A stretch of 64,000 bases of DNA from Sporosalibacterium faouarense (GTDB lineage: Bacteria > Bacillota > Clostridia > Tissierellales > VENL01). The position numbers and the translations under genes were made by a program. The stretch is taken from the NCBI RefSeq assembly GCF_016765695.1, contig NZ_JAETGO010000044.1:1-64000 (forward strand). The letters run 5' to 3'. The notes beneath the pieces were generated by a model that was given only the letters and a program-made list of their open reading frames with translations, searched no databases and was not told the DNA's origin. This document shows positions 18,892 to 27,924 of the stretch, in pieces. Positions within the stretch are counted from its first letter, which is position 1. Each line of letters opens with the position of its first letter.

Positions 18892-19632
18892 TTATTTTAC
18901 ACGTTTACCTACTGTTGCAACATAAATAACAAATTGTTCTTCACCATCTACTCCTATACATTTGTTTATATCTTCATCCTCAAAGGCAGCAATTGCGCAA
19001 ACGCCACTGTCAATATCTTCAGCGGCTAAATATAAATTTTGACACACATGACCAGCATCTAAATGTAAATACCTATAGCTTCTTTCTCCATATCTCCATT
19101 TCATTCTATATAATACTGCTGACCATATAAATGTCACAGCACTTTGGTTCATCATTGGTTGGTCAAAGCATCCTTGTGCAACTTTTGAATCTATATCTTC
19201 ATCCATATTTACTTCTACTAATTTATGTTCTATAGCCAAATATCTATATAATCCTTTTTTTAATCCTGTAACGTTTCTAATCATAAGATAGGTTTCAAAG
19301 GCGTGACGTGCTCCTGCCGATGGGACTGTTCTTAATGTAGATGGTCTGGACACTATCTCCTTAACTCCTTGGGTACACCAAAGAAGGTATGATAGTTCTT
19401 CTAAGGTTAAAGGTAGTTCAGAATATTTCCTAAGACTTTTTCTTCTCTCAATAGATTTTCTCAAGCTAATATTTTCTATTTGAATATCCTTGGCTTCTGG
19501 AAGGTCTATTAAATTAGCTTTTTCATCATAGGGTAATTGTAAAGGTGGCTGCTCTATACCTTTATCTTGATCAGATTCTTCTGAGTTCTTATAATATGTT
19601 TGTTCCATAAACTCCTGGCCAATTTTTTTCAT
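18892..19632 (-). CDS. SagB-type nitroreductase family dehydrogenase
   Basis: 246 residues of the FMN-dependent nitroreductase fold. SagB-like features are RRKSLRKYSELPLTLEELSYLLW, TLRTVPSAGARHAFE, LDAGHVCQNLYLAAE and the closing VIYVATVGKR. True SagB proteins oxidise azolines in peptide natural products with SagC/SagD partners; none are nearby, so this is probably a stand-alone oxidoreductase of unknown substrate. The ATG at 19630 follows AAAGGGTG. It lies 97 bases after panD without an obvious terminator, so readthrough is possible. Confidence 0.85.
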   Translation of the reverse strand: MKKIGQEFMEQTYYKNSEESDQDKGIEQPPLQLPYDEKANLIDLPEAKDIQIENISLRKSIERRKSLRKYSELPLTLEELSYLLWCTQGVKEIVSRPSTLRTVPSAGARHAFETYLMIRNVTGLKKGLYRYLAIEHKLVEVNMDEDIDSKVAQGCFDQPMMNQSAVTFIWSAVLYRMKWRYGERSYRYLHLDAGHVCQNLYLAAEDIDSGVCAIAAFEDEDINKCIGVDGEEQFVIYVATVGKRVK

Positions 19633-19728
19633 AATTAAGCACCCTTTCATTAATTATTCAGATGAACAAAGTGTATAGTCACTATCTGTAAAGATAAGTT
19701 ATTATTTACTATCTCACGCCTTCTTCCT

Positions 19729-20112
19729 TTATCTAATATCTCTATGGACCTCTACATCACTCTTATCAACGATTTTATTATCTTCATCCACAAAAACTAT
19801 TCTAGGTTTTAGACTCCTAGCTTCTTCTTCATTAACCCAACAATAAGCTATTATAATGATATTATCCCCTGGTTGAACTAATCTTGCCGCAGCACCATTA
19901 AGACATATTTCACCACTATTTTCTGGTCCTTCTATTGTGTATGTCTCTAATCTAGCACCATTATAGTTATTAACTATTTGAACCTTTTCTCCAGGTAATA
20001 TTCCCGCCGCATCCATTAATGCTTTATCTATAGTTATACTACCTACATAATTAAGGTCTGCTTCTGTAACAGTAGCCCTGTGTATTTTTCCTTTGTACAT
20101 ATTCACCATCAT
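19729..20112 (-). CDS. panD: Aspartate 1-decarboxylase proenzyme
   Basis: Makes beta-alanine from aspartate for pantothenate. 127 residues; self-cleavage between Gly24 and Ser25 (NYVGSITID) generates the pyruvoyl cofactor. Other family marks are the [13 protein letters not shown] start, [14 protein letters not shown] and IIIAYCWV. The first ATG (20110-20112) has the correctly spaced GGAGGT. Last gene of the pan operon; three bases separate it from panC. Confidence 0.96.
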   Translation of the reverse strand: MMVNMYKGKIHRATVTEADLNYVGSITIDKALMDAAGILPGEKVQIVNNYNGARLETYTIEGPENSGEICLNGAAARLVQPGDNIIIIAYCWVNEEEARSLKPRIVFVDEDNKIVDKSDVEVHRDIR

Positions 20113-20115
20113 AAA

Positions 20116-20964
20116 TTATACCTCCATTCTAATGTTGTCTATTAGTCGAGGTTCTCCTATTTTTACAGCAACGGCAATCAATACGTCACCTTCAATGGTC
20201 CTAATTTCTTCCAATGTTCTAGCACTAACTACCTCGACATAATCAATTTTAGCATATTCAACTGTCATTATATTGTATGTAACGAAATCTTTAATTATTT
20301 TTGCATCTTTTTCTCCATTTTCAATCATTTCCTTTGCTTTGAACAACGACTTAGATAATATAGTAGCATCTTCTCTTTCCATAGGTTTTAAATAAATATT
20401 CCTTGAACTAAGGGCCAAACCATCTTCTTCTCTCACTATAGGACAAGGAATAATCTCTATATCAAAATTTAAATCTCTAACCATCTGTTCGATAACAGCT
20501 ACCTGTTGAGCATCTTTTTGTCCAAAATATGCTCTGTCAGGAGATACTATATTAAAAAGCTTTGAAACAACACTGGTTACGCCTTTAAAATGTCCTTTCC
20601 TTGATTCACCACATAGTCTTTTCGTAATATTTCCTTCAACTTCTACATAAGTTTTATATCCACTAGGATACATTTCGTCAACTTCAGGAACAAAAAGTAA
20701 ATCACATTCAGCTTCTTCTACAAGTTTTCTATCTCTATCCAAATCTCTAGGATAGCTTTCTAGATCTTCATTAGGTCCAAACTGAGTAGGGTTTACGAAT
20801 ATACTTACAACTACTATATCGTTTTCTTTTCTAGCATTTTTTATCAAGGATAAGTGACCTTCATGAAGAAATCCCATAGTTGGAATTAAACCAACAGACT
20901 TATTTACTTTTCTAGCAGCCTTTATCTCTTCACGAATATCGTCAACTGTATTCAATATTTTCAT
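20116..20964 (-). CDS. panC: Pantothenate synthetase (pantoate--beta-alanine ligase)
   Basis: ATP-dependent joining of pantoate and beta-alanine. 282 residues, the usual length. Nucleotidyltransferase motifs: PTMGFLHEGHLSLI, FVNPTQFGPNEDLESYPRD, FGQKDAQQ and ALSSRNIYL. The start at 20964 (MKILNTVDD) follows AGGAGG; a longer frame upstream has no ribosome site. Fourth gene of the pan operon. Confidence 0.97.
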   Translation of the reverse strand: MKILNTVDDIREEIKAARKVNKSVGLIPTMGFLHEGHLSLIKNARKENDIVVVSIFVNPTQFGPNEDLESYPRDLDRDRKLVEEAECDLLFVPEVDEMYPSGYKTYVEVEGNITKRLCGESRKGHFKGVTSVVSKLFNIVSPDRAYFGQKDAQQVAVIEQMVRDLNFDIEIIPCPIVREEDGLALSSRNIYLKPMEREDATILSKSLFKAKEMIENGEKDAKIIKDFVTYNIMTVEYAKIDYVEVVSARTLEEIRTIEGDVLIAVAVKIGEPRLIDNIRMEV

Positions 20965-21004
20965 TATATGCCTCCTATACAAACCCTTAGATTTTTCTTT
21001 ATTG

Positions 21005-21352
21005 CTAACTGTCTTTATTAGCTTCTTCTACATAATATCTGTCCTTTTCATTAAAAAAAGTTATATCTGAGTAACCAGCAAATATTTTACCAGAGTGGTT
21101 TATTCCCTTTGGAATAAAATATCTATCTCCTTTGAAATATGTTTTTTCTATACCATCTATAATTAATTGAATTTTACCTTCCAATACCACACCCCATTGG
21201 GCTTCATGGCTGTGCTCCTCCAATTCCACATCTTTATCAAATTTCATAAATAATAATTGATGATTTTTTCCCTGTGATAGATATGCCTCTAAGCCATCAA
21301 GTCCAATATCAGCCTTGGGTAAATTCTTAATAGGTTTTGGAAATACATCCAT
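21005..21352 (-). CDS. Cupin-domain protein in the pan operon
   Basis: 115 residues forming a single small beta-barrel cupin. The first cupin motif is recognisable (EEHSHEAQWGVVLEGKIQLIIDG) with two histidines and a Glu-like position for a metal; the second reads DRYFIPKGINHSGKIFAGY. It starts 12 bases after panB and ends 40 bases before panC, so it is firmly inside the operon. Pantothenate synthesis needs no known cupin enzyme; it may be a regulator, a metabolite sensor or an enzyme with another substrate. Confidence 0.8.
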   Translation of the reverse strand: MDVFPKPIKNLPKADIGLDGLEAYLSQGKNHQLLFMKFDKDVELEEHSHEAQWGVVLEGKIQLIIDGIEKTYFKGDRYFIPKGINHSGKIFAGYSDITFFNEKDRYYVEEANKDS

Positions 21353-21364
21353 TTTTAATCCCTC

Positions 21365-22201
21365 CTATTGAATCTTATTAAGAACTTCATCATTTATACT
21401 AAAGGTATGTTCTTTAGCTGGAAAATCTCCCTTCTTTATTTCATCTATATACCCTTTAACTGCGCCTTCAATAGATTCGCTTAAATTAGCATATTGTTTT
21501 ACAAATTTAGGAGTAAAGTTTTTATACATTCCTAACATGTCTTGTACAACCAATACTTGACCATCACAATATTTCCCTGCACCGATTCCTATTGTAGGTA
21601 TAGTTAATTTCTCTGTTATTATCTTAGATAGCTTTTCTGGCACACATTCTAATACTATGGCAAAGACTCCAGCTTCTTGAAGCAACAATGCATCTTCAAT
21701 TATTTGCTTTGCTTTCTGTTCATTCTTTCCCTGCACCTTAAAGCCACCGAACATATTAACAGACTGAGGAGTAAGTCCTAAGTGACCAATTACTGGTATT
21801 TGAGCCTTTATTATTGCTCTTACATTATCAATAATATTGCTACCTCCCTCAAGCTTAACAGCATGAACATTTCCTTCTTGAATCAATCTACCTGCATTTC
21901 TTACACTTTCTTCAACACTTACATGATATGAAAGGAAAGGCATATCTCCTATAACCATGGCATTCTTTGTTCCTCTAGACACTGCCTTACAGTGATGTAT
22001 CATATCATCCATAGTAACCTGCAAAGTATTTTCATAGCCTAACATAACCATACCCAATGAATCACCAACTAATATACTGTCCACACCTGCATCATCTAAT
22101 ACTTTTGCAGTAGAGTAATCATAAGCAGTTAACATAGATATCTTATCATTTTCCTTTTTAGCCTTTAGAAATGAACTAACAGTAAACTTCTTGTTTGACA
22201 T
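21365..22201 (-). CDS. panB: 3-Methyl-2-oxobutanoate hydroxymethyltransferase
   Basis: Transfers a hydroxymethyl group from methylene-tetrahydrofolate to 2-oxoisovalerate giving ketopantoate, the first committed step to pantothenate. 278 residues with [61 protein letters not shown] and GIGAG. Starts three bases after the panG-like gene, with AGAGGTG as ribosome site. Confidence 0.97.
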   Translation of the reverse strand: MSNKKFTVSSFLKAKKENDKISMLTAYDYSTAKVLDDAGVDSILVGDSLGMVMLGYENTLQVTMDDMIHHCKAVSRGTKNAMVIGDMPFLSYHVSVEESVRNAGRLIQEGNVHAVKLEGGSNIIDNVRAIIKAQIPVIGHLGLTPQSVNMFGGFKVQGKNEQKAKQIIEDALLLQEAGVFAIVLECVPEKLSKIITEKLTIPTIGIGAGKYCDGQVLVVQDMLGMYKNFTPKFVKQYANLSESIEGAVKGYIDEIKKGDFPAKEHTFSINDEVLNKIQ

Positions 22202-22204
22202 GGT

Positions 22205-23071
22205 CTACACCTCTTTTAAAATATTTTCTAATTCTTTTTCCTTATTTTCATCCCTTAATTTTGCCCTTTTTGCTAAATTCAGTGTTTCTAACCCTAATGT
22301 TTGATATAATTTCAAACTATCTGCTTTCTTATTTTGTATAGCTTTTAAATGCTTTAAAATTGTTTCAGTGTCTCCTCTTACAATAGGACCAGTCAAGGCT
22401 TGTTCAGTCCCTAACTCATAAATATTTTTTATACTTCCTTCGATTAATGGATGTAGTGCTTTAAATCCATCTGTTTTATTAATCCCTATTGATTCAAATA
22501 AAGATAATCCGTAATCCATTAATGAAACTAAATAATTTGAAACTACACAAGCAGCAGCATGATATATTGGCTTCTCATCAGATTCTATTTTAAAATAGCT
22601 ATTTCCCATACTTTTCAACATGTTTTCTAAAATATCTATTTTATCTTCATCTCCTTCGAGGCTAAAGACAGTATTTTTCAAATCCTTGACTGCCTTTTCA
22701 ATATCAGCAAAAGATTGTAAAGGATGTAATGAATATACGCTACAGCCTTTTTCTTTAGCTCGATGAAAAATTTTAGATGACGATGCCCCACTCATATGTA
22801 CTAGTATTTGCCCTTTTGATAACAAATTTTCCTCTACTAAGAAATTACATATTGATGCAATCTCATCATCATTAGTAGTAATAAAAATAATGTCTGAGTT
22901 TTTAACAAGTTTATCAATAGTATTTTCTGCTATTGAATCTGTTAAATCAGCGGCTCTTTGTGCTGATTCTATAGTGCGACTATGATAGCCATGTATTGCA
23001 AAACCTTGATTATTTAAATAAATACCAAATGCCGTACCAACCTTACCTGCACCAATAAAACCTATTTTCAC
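22205..23071 (-). CDS. panG: Rossmann-fold DUF2520 protein, probable PanG-type ketopantoate reductase
   Basis: 288 residues: an N-terminal NAD(P)-binding Rossmann domain (KIGFIGAGKVGTAFG) and a C-terminal helical DUF2520 domain with the segment IYHAAACVVSNYLVSL. Classical PanE is not in this operon; PanG proteins of this kind have been reported to reduce ketopantoate in Francisella, Enterococcus and C. difficile, and the position directly before panB fits. The GTG at 23069-23071 with GGAG spacing is chosen; an upstream ATG lies right behind the terminator T-tract without a ribosome site. The family match is clear; the specific activity rests on context and memory. Confidence 0.75.
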   Translation of the reverse strand: MKIGFIGAGKVGTAFGIYLNNQGFAIHGYHSRTIESAQRAADLTDSIAENTIDKLVKNSDIIFITTNDDEIASICNFLVEENLLSKGQILVHMSGASSSKIFHRAKEKGCSVYSLHPLQSFADIEKAVKDLKNTVFSLEGDEDKIDILENMLKSMGNSYFKIESDEKPIYHAAACVVSNYLVSLMDYGLSLFESIGINKTDGFKALHPLIEGSIKNIYELGTEQALTGPIVRGDTETILKHLKAIQNKKADSLKLYQTLGLETLNLAKRAKLRDENKEKELENILKEV

Positions 23072-23093
23072 TTTAATCACTCTCCATTGCATT

Positions 23094-23260
23094 AAAAAAC
23101 CCTTTCTAGTCAGTAGTTTGCTACAGACGCAGAAAGGGTATGTAAAATCAAATGGTTTAATAGTCAAAAAATTTTGACTTCAAAGTAACTTCATCCATAA
23201 TATTTACCTTTTCTGTCTCTGTCACTTGGATCAGAGCATCTGGGTATATGCTTTAGGATT
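23094..23260 (-). promoter_or_regulatory. Structured leader with attenuator before the pan operon
   Basis: On the minus strand the leader ends with a strong intrinsic terminator: CCCTTTCT (23138-23131) pairs with AGAAAGGG (23107-23100), inner GTAG/CTAC and GTC/GAC pairs extend the stem, and six T follow (23099-23094), all before panG. Upstream, CAGAGACAGAAAAGG (23221-23207) can pair with the left terminator arm CCTTTCTGCGTCTG as an antiterminator with two mismatches and one bulge. CAGAG can instead pair with the preceding CTCTG (loop ATCCAAGTGA). This mutually exclusive design indicates a riboswitch or protein-controlled attenuator. The pan RNA motif is known upstream of pan genes; whether this is a member I cannot confirm. 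Confidence 0.75.
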
Positions 23261-23478
23261 TTCAATTTTAAATTTTATCTATTAATTTTATTTATGGTTT
23301 GACTCCTAAGATATCAACCTCAATAATACTAATAAATTCCTAATTTCAATATAATCTTAACACATACTTAATCTAAATACAATATTGGTAAGTATTAATT
23401 TTTAGATATAATTCATTTAGAAAATTGGATATTTATAATCTAAATATGTTTTTGTATAAATTTTTAATAGCAATTTCC

Positions 23479-23997
23479 TCATTTAAGTAAAACTTCAAAC
23501 TCAATTATTGAATCATTATTTTCAGCAATAATTTCAACACTTATTTTTCTCACAACAGTTTCAAAGGTATAATCAAATTTTTTAGTTTCTGCTAATGCTT
23601 TTGAAAATTTTTCCTCATCATCAATCTTTCCCACTGTAAGATGAGGCATAAATTCAACCTTAGTTAGAAAATCTGGATAATATCTTTTCAAAATCCCTTT
23701 ATACAGCTTTCTGTGTAAATTAATGATTTCTTCTTTCCCTCTAATTACATTTAAAAACAAGAAATTTTTTTCTACACCTGTAATATTTTTCAGCTCAATT
23801 GAGAATGGGCTACTTCCCTCTAAAGATTTTATTACATGTTTCTTTAAATTCTTTGTTGTTATATCACTTTCAAAGGGAAATATCAATGTAATATGTGGTC
23901 CAATGTTTTCAACAACAGGATCATATTTTTTTCTAATACTTTCAATTTTATCTATGTTTTCAAACTCAGGAAAAATTAATATGCTTCTTTTTATCAT
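23479..23997 (-). CDS. 2'-5' RNA ligase family (2H phosphoesterase)
   Basis: 172 residues with the two HxTx-type motifs of the 2H phosphoesterase fold: HITLIFPF near residue 47 and HLTVGKI near residue 122. Members hydrolyse cyclic phosphodiesters in RNA or nucleotides; they act as ligases only weakly. The region between this gene's end (23479) and the pan leader has no terminator I can see. Single gene, divergent from the 24208 operon. Confidence 0.85.
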   Translation of the reverse strand: MIKRSILIFPEFENIDKIESIRKKYDPVVENIGPHITLIFPFESDITTKNLKKHVIKSLEGSSPFSIELKNITGVEKNFLFLNVIRGKEEIINLHRKLYKGILKRYYPDFLTKVEFMPHLTVGKIDDEEKFSKALAETKKFDYTFETVVRKISVEIIAENNDSIIEFEVLLK

Positions 23998-24207
23998 ATT
24001 TCCACCTCTTCTATTTAAAAATCAGAACAATTACAGTTCTTGCCGAATTTCGGATGACATAAAATTTCATTTCTATTATACCCATATAATATTGTTTTCT
24101 CCTTTTTTTCTTAATTACCTTTCTCAACTAAATTTTACTGACCAAACAAGCTTAAAATTAATAGTATATTATAACACCTTATATCTATATGAAAGGAGCT
24201 TTATTAT

Positions 24208-25200
24208 ATGTCCGAAAATAAATCAATTACATCTTTAGATGACATGAGAATAAAAAATGGTCCTAAAAAACTTAATACCTTTTTTAAAGAATTGATAAAT
24301 ACAAACTTAAATGAAGCAATAGGTTATATTAATGATGAAAACCTATCATACACTACACTATATATTTTAAAAGAAGAATTTGAAAAAGAAGATATGTTCA
24401 CTCAATTGAGCATAAGAAATAAAATTGCTTTAGATCTTACTAATGAAATAATTAATAATGAAAACAATAACTCTATAAATGATTATTCATCATCTAAATA
24501 CGTTCAGATGACTAACTCAACTTTAAAATGGATTCTTGAAACAGGCGCAGAAAATGATGGATATAATAATGAATTTGATAGAATATTAGACATCTCATCG
24601 ATCTTATTGACAAGGGTTTTTAAGGAAAAAGAAATACTCCCCCTTATAAATACTTTAATCTTTGATAGGTATAAAAGAGGAGCCTTGATTCATGACCTTA
24701 TATGGGGATATTTTGAATCAAAAGACCCCCATTGTCTTTATTTTGTTGGTGAAAAGCTTAAATCAGAAAATATGAAAGAAGTGGAATTAGCTTGTAGTCT
24801 ACTTAAGTTCATTCCTGAATTAAATTTAGAAATCAACAATTCTGAGCATTTATATTTGACCTTCATTCACTGGTTTGAAGAGAACATTCAATTTTTAAAA
24901 TTCACTGGTGAGAGCTTTCAACAAACTAGTAATCCTGAGCCTTTTGTCATTGACATGGAATCTAAATATCTATGCAAGACTGCCACAAATATATGTGATG
25001 ACAGCAAATACCATAGATTGAGTACAAATGAATCTACCCAAATAGCTAGCTTCAATAAGCTCGATAGCAACTCTAAGTCCTTTCTAGCAAACTTCTCTTA
25101 TAGAATGAGGAAGAAAAATATTTATTGGTGGAATTCATGGATGAAAAATTCTATAGAAGACCAATTGAAAATAGCTCGTACTAGAAGGGGGTTGGTATAA
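24208..25200 (+). CDS. Hypothetical protein overlapping the transglutaminase gene
   Basis: 330 residues, rich in Asn, Glu and Leu, mostly helical by eye; no signal peptide or membrane helix. The last 40 residues are basic and aromatic (MRKKNIYWWNSWMKN). I do not recognise a family. The ATG at 24208 has GAAAGGAG. Its stop codon overlaps the ATG of tgl (TAATG), so the two proteins are translationally coupled and likely made together during sporulation. It could be a substrate, chaperone or coat partner of Tgl. Confidence 0.75.
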   Translation: MSENKSITSLDDMRIKNGPKKLNTFFKELINTNLNEAIGYINDENLSYTTLYILKEEFEKEDMFTQLSIRNKIALDLTNEIINNENNNSINDYSSSKYVQMTNSTLKWILETGAENDGYNNEFDRILDISSILLTRVFKEKEILPLINTLIFDRYKRGALIHDLIWGYFESKDPHCLYFVGEKLKSENMKEVELACSLLKFIPELNLEINNSEHLYLTFIHWFEENIQFLKFTGESFQQTSNPEPFVIDMESKYLCKTATNICDDSKYHRLSTNESTQIASFNKLDSNSKSFLANFSYRMRKKNIYWWNSWMKNSIEDQLKIARTRRGLV

Positions 25201-25961
25201 TGATTATCATAAATGGGAATGAAATTAACACATCTAGCATACTCCAAAACTACCCTCAAAATAGTATCCAAGAACATATAATTCAAATGCTTTCTGAAAG
25301 CGAAGATACCTATAGATATAACACTCTTGATCAATTAAACTTTGAATCAAATTTGCGTTCTAGTACTGTAGATGCTGCAATAAGCCTTCATAGAAGTAGA
25401 TTTTCATTTAAAGTATTTAGGGAATCCCGATGTAATCCTAAATACTGGGAACGTACAAATGAAGGGGGATTTATTCTTAAAGATGGTGTTGAGGCTTCAA
25501 AAGGAATTAATGATATCTATATAAATAGCTCTATGTATGGAACTGAGTGTGCTACTGCCATAGTTATTGTTTTTTATAAAGCTGTGCTAGATGTATTCAA
25601 GGATGATGCGTTCAACAGTATATTCCCTAAGATTCATTTGATGAACTGGCACTACATGGATCCAAAACTAGGAGTCAATGTTTATAGAAATCAATCAGAA
25701 TATCTACCTGGAGATTGTAGATATGTCAAAAACCCTGATGTAGATCCACTTACCCCTGAATGGCAAGGTGAAAATGCTATTGATTTGGGAAATGGTAGAT
25801 ATTACGGACATGGTATAGGAATAAGGAGTATGGATGAAATTATTAGAATCCTAAATAGATTTAGAAAAGAGGATGCAACCGAGTCTGCGTACCTTATGGA
25901 TTCTGCAACACGCCCTGATTACAATCGGCTAGAAAGATTATATAACAACTATATTCGTTAG
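25200..25961 (+). CDS. tgl: Spore coat protein-glutamine gamma-glutamyltransferase
   Basis: Cross-links spore coat proteins through Gln-Lys isopeptide bonds. 253 residues, close to the 245 of Bacillus subtilis Tgl. The catalytic cysteine is C117 in the conserved YGTECATAIVIVFYKA segment. Further matches to Tgl are NWHYMDP, YLPGDCRYVKNPDVDP, WQGENAIDLG, RYYGHGIGI and ESAYLMDSATR. The second gene of a two-gene operon, ending at a shared terminator. Its presence supports a spore-forming organism. Sporulation sigma control is expected but I did not find a clear mother-cell promoter. Confidence 0.93.
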   Translation: MIIINGNEINTSSILQNYPQNSIQEHIIQMLSESEDTYRYNTLDQLNFESNLRSSTVDAAISLHRSRFSFKVFRESRCNPKYWERTNEGGFILKDGVEASKGINDIYINSSMYGTECATAIVIVFYKAVLDVFKDDAFNSIFPKIHLMNWHYMDPKLGVNVYRNQSEYLPGDCRYVKNPDVDPLTPEWQGENAIDLGNGRYYGHGIGIRSMDEIIRILNRFRKEDATESAYLMDSATRPDYNRLERLYNNYIR

Positions 25962-26032
25962 TTCAATTATAGTATATAAGCTTTATTATATGTAATTACT
26001 AATGTGTATAATACTATTCCACAAATTATAAA

Positions 26033-26060
26033 AAGACAGTGGATAATCATTCACTGTCTT
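26033..26060. terminator. Bidirectional terminator between tgl and the kinase gene
   Basis: AAGACAGTG / CACTGTCTT stem between convergent genes, with an A-run on the left (T-tract for the minus strand) and a T-rich tract on the right. Confidence 0.85.
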
Positions 26061-26126
26061 CTAATTTTCCCCGATAAATATCAAAACACTAGAGTTTATT
26101 CCTTAAGGTTAATAATTATGTTTATA

Positions 26127-27767
26127 TTAGTCATCATTTTGAATGATATCTTTTATAAAAACCTTACCACAAAACTCTAACTTACGTTCATAGTCAAGTT
26201 CTACAAAATCTGTAGGTTTAACTGTCTCTGGTTTTTTACTAAAATAATCAAGTCCAGCTCCCTTTAACATAGTGTAGATAAATTGTGAACAGAACATTAT
26301 ATTTCTTTTATGGGAGTATTTTAAAAATAACCCAATTACATTATAAGAGCTACCTTCTTCATTAATTTTTTTTATTTTATCTAAAATCTGCTTTTTCTGA
26401 TCATATGTAGCTTCAAGTCTATAAATTAGTACATTAGCGTCTTCTTTTTGATATAGAAAATCTAGAGTTTCTACATTTAATCCAGGAGAATAAATTTTCT
26501 CTCCTCCATTATATGAAACTATGGTTTTTAGCTCTTCGTCAAAGGATAATGACGAATGCGAATAATGCTTATTAGTAACCTTAGCTATAGTTTCTCCTGC
26601 TATACTACCTGTGCTAGATAAAACAATATATATATATCCATTGTTAAGAGTTCCTTCTGCAGCTTTAAAATATTCTTCTCCTAAGGAATGTTGATTAACG
26701 TAATTAAAGGTATTATGACGGGGTAAATCCATTATCATCTTTGTTATGTCAAACACTACATTCCTCTCAGTCTTTGTACCTGCATACTTTTTCGCTCCAC
26801 TAACTACCCCTTTAGATAATTGCCCAAAAACCTTTTTAACATCATAAAAACTATAGTTTTTCTTTGGTGATCTTTTATCTTCATTGTTATATCTAGTTAT
26901 TATTTTAATTTTTTGTTTAGCTACTCTTATATTTAAAGGAAATCCTGGCCCTTTTTCGCCATCTAAATCTGTACTTACATCAGCATCTGAATCTACAAAC
27001 AGTCTATTAGTTCTAAAATGAATAACACTTGGATTATTTACATGCTCACCATTTATAACTGCCAAAAATAATGATACCATCTTATATATGGGGCATTTTT
27101 TGAAAATAAACACCTCTAAAACTCCATCATTTATCGATGCAGAAGGTGCAATATTACTAAATCCACCAGCGGATTTCCCATTCATTATTAACATAAATAG
27201 TATTTTACCTTTATATTTTAATTCTTTGCTCTTTATTATTATATTAAAGGCTCTTAATTTAGGTAATTCGGTAATACCTTTTAGATAATAGGCCATGACA
27301 CCCATGCTATTTTTTGTCTCTACCCCAACTTTTTGACTAATATCTATCAATCTTCCTAAACTAGCCACATTAACAAAGTATTCATTATTTATACAACCAA
27401 TATCAGAATATGTATAATTATTTCTTAATAATATTTCAGCATTCTCCTCAACTATATTTGGTAAATTAAAGTATTGAGCATATCCATTAGATGTTCCTAC
27501 GGGAATTATTCCTAAAGGTATATTAATATTATATTTTATGAGACCATTTACCACTTTATTAATAGTTCCATCCCCACCTGCTACAATTATTTTCTGATAC
27601 TCTTCTTCATTAATTTTTGCAATCATACTATCTAGTGACTGATCATTTGATGTCCTATAAAACTCCACTTCAAAACTCTTAGATTGAAACCTATCTAACA
27701 TATGATCTAAGTAATTTTTAAAAGTACCATCGCCAGAAATAGGATTATATATTAGTTTAATTTTCAT
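26127..27767 (-). CDS. Diacylglycerol kinase-type lipid kinase fused to a papain-like (YiiX-type) domain
   Basis: 546 residues. The first 295 form a complete DAGK/YegS-type lipid kinase: IYNPISGDG, AGGDGTINKVVNG (residues 63-75), PVGTSNGYAQ and a C-terminal NDGVLEVFIFKKCP beta domain. From about residue 345 a second domain follows with YSHSSLSFD (His404) and MFCSQFIYTML (Cys493), arranged as in permuted NlpC/P60 papain-like YiiX/YebB proteins, which act on amide or ester bonds, often of lipids or cell-wall material. No membrane helix is evident. The fusion suggests linked phosphorylation and acyl or amide hydrolysis of a lipid. The kinase call is firm, the second domain fairly firm. Confidence 0.82.
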   Translation of the reverse strand: MKIKLIYNPISGDGTFKNYLDHMLDRFQSKSFEVEFYRTSNDQSLDSMIAKINEEEYQKIIVAGGDGTINKVVNGLIKYNINIPLGIIPVGTSNGYAQYFNLPNIVEENAEILLRNNYTYSDIGCINNEYFVNVASLGRLIDISQKVGVETKNSMGVMAYYLKGITELPKLRAFNIIIKSKELKYKGKILFMLIMNGKSAGGFSNIAPSASINDGVLEVFIFKKCPIYKMVSLFLAVINGEHVNNPSVIHFRTNRLFVDSDADVSTDLDGEKGPGFPLNIRVAKQKIKIITRYNNEDKRSPKKNYSFYDVKKVFGQLSKGVVSGAKKYAGTKTERNVVFDITKMIMDLPRHNTFNYVNQHSLGEEYFKAAEGTLNNGYIYIVLSSTGSIAGETIAKVTNKHYSHSSLSFDEELKTIVSYNGGEKIYSPGLNVETLDFLYQKEDANVLIYRLEATYDQKKQILDKIKKINEEGSSYNVIGLFLKYSHKRNIMFCSQFIYTMLKGAGLDYFSKKPETVKPTDFVELDYERKLEFCGKVFIKDIIQNDD

Positions 27768-27890
27768 TAATTCACCTCCCCCATGGTAAATTATCTCCTA
27801 ATTTTTCTTTTAGTATAATTAATTTTAATAATTATGTAATTTTCCATTCATATAAATTTTATAATATTAAAAGTAATTATTCAATAATAA

Positions 27891-27924
27891 TATAAACCCA
27901 CGATCTACAAATCGCAGGTTTATA
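27891..27924 (-). terminator. Terminator of the citrate lyase operon
   Basis: TATAAACC..CGAT / ATCG..GGTTTATA stem with small internal mismatches, overlapping the citX stop codon and followed by a T-rich stretch on the minus strand. Confidence 0.75.

Noticed and set aside
18892-19632. Azoline-peptide natural product cluster (SagB)
   Set aside because: No SagC/SagD, precursor peptide or transporter genes next to it.
23094-23290. T-box, TPP or SAM riboswitch in the pan leader
   Set aside because: None of their conserved core sequences is visible; only the attenuator architecture is supported.
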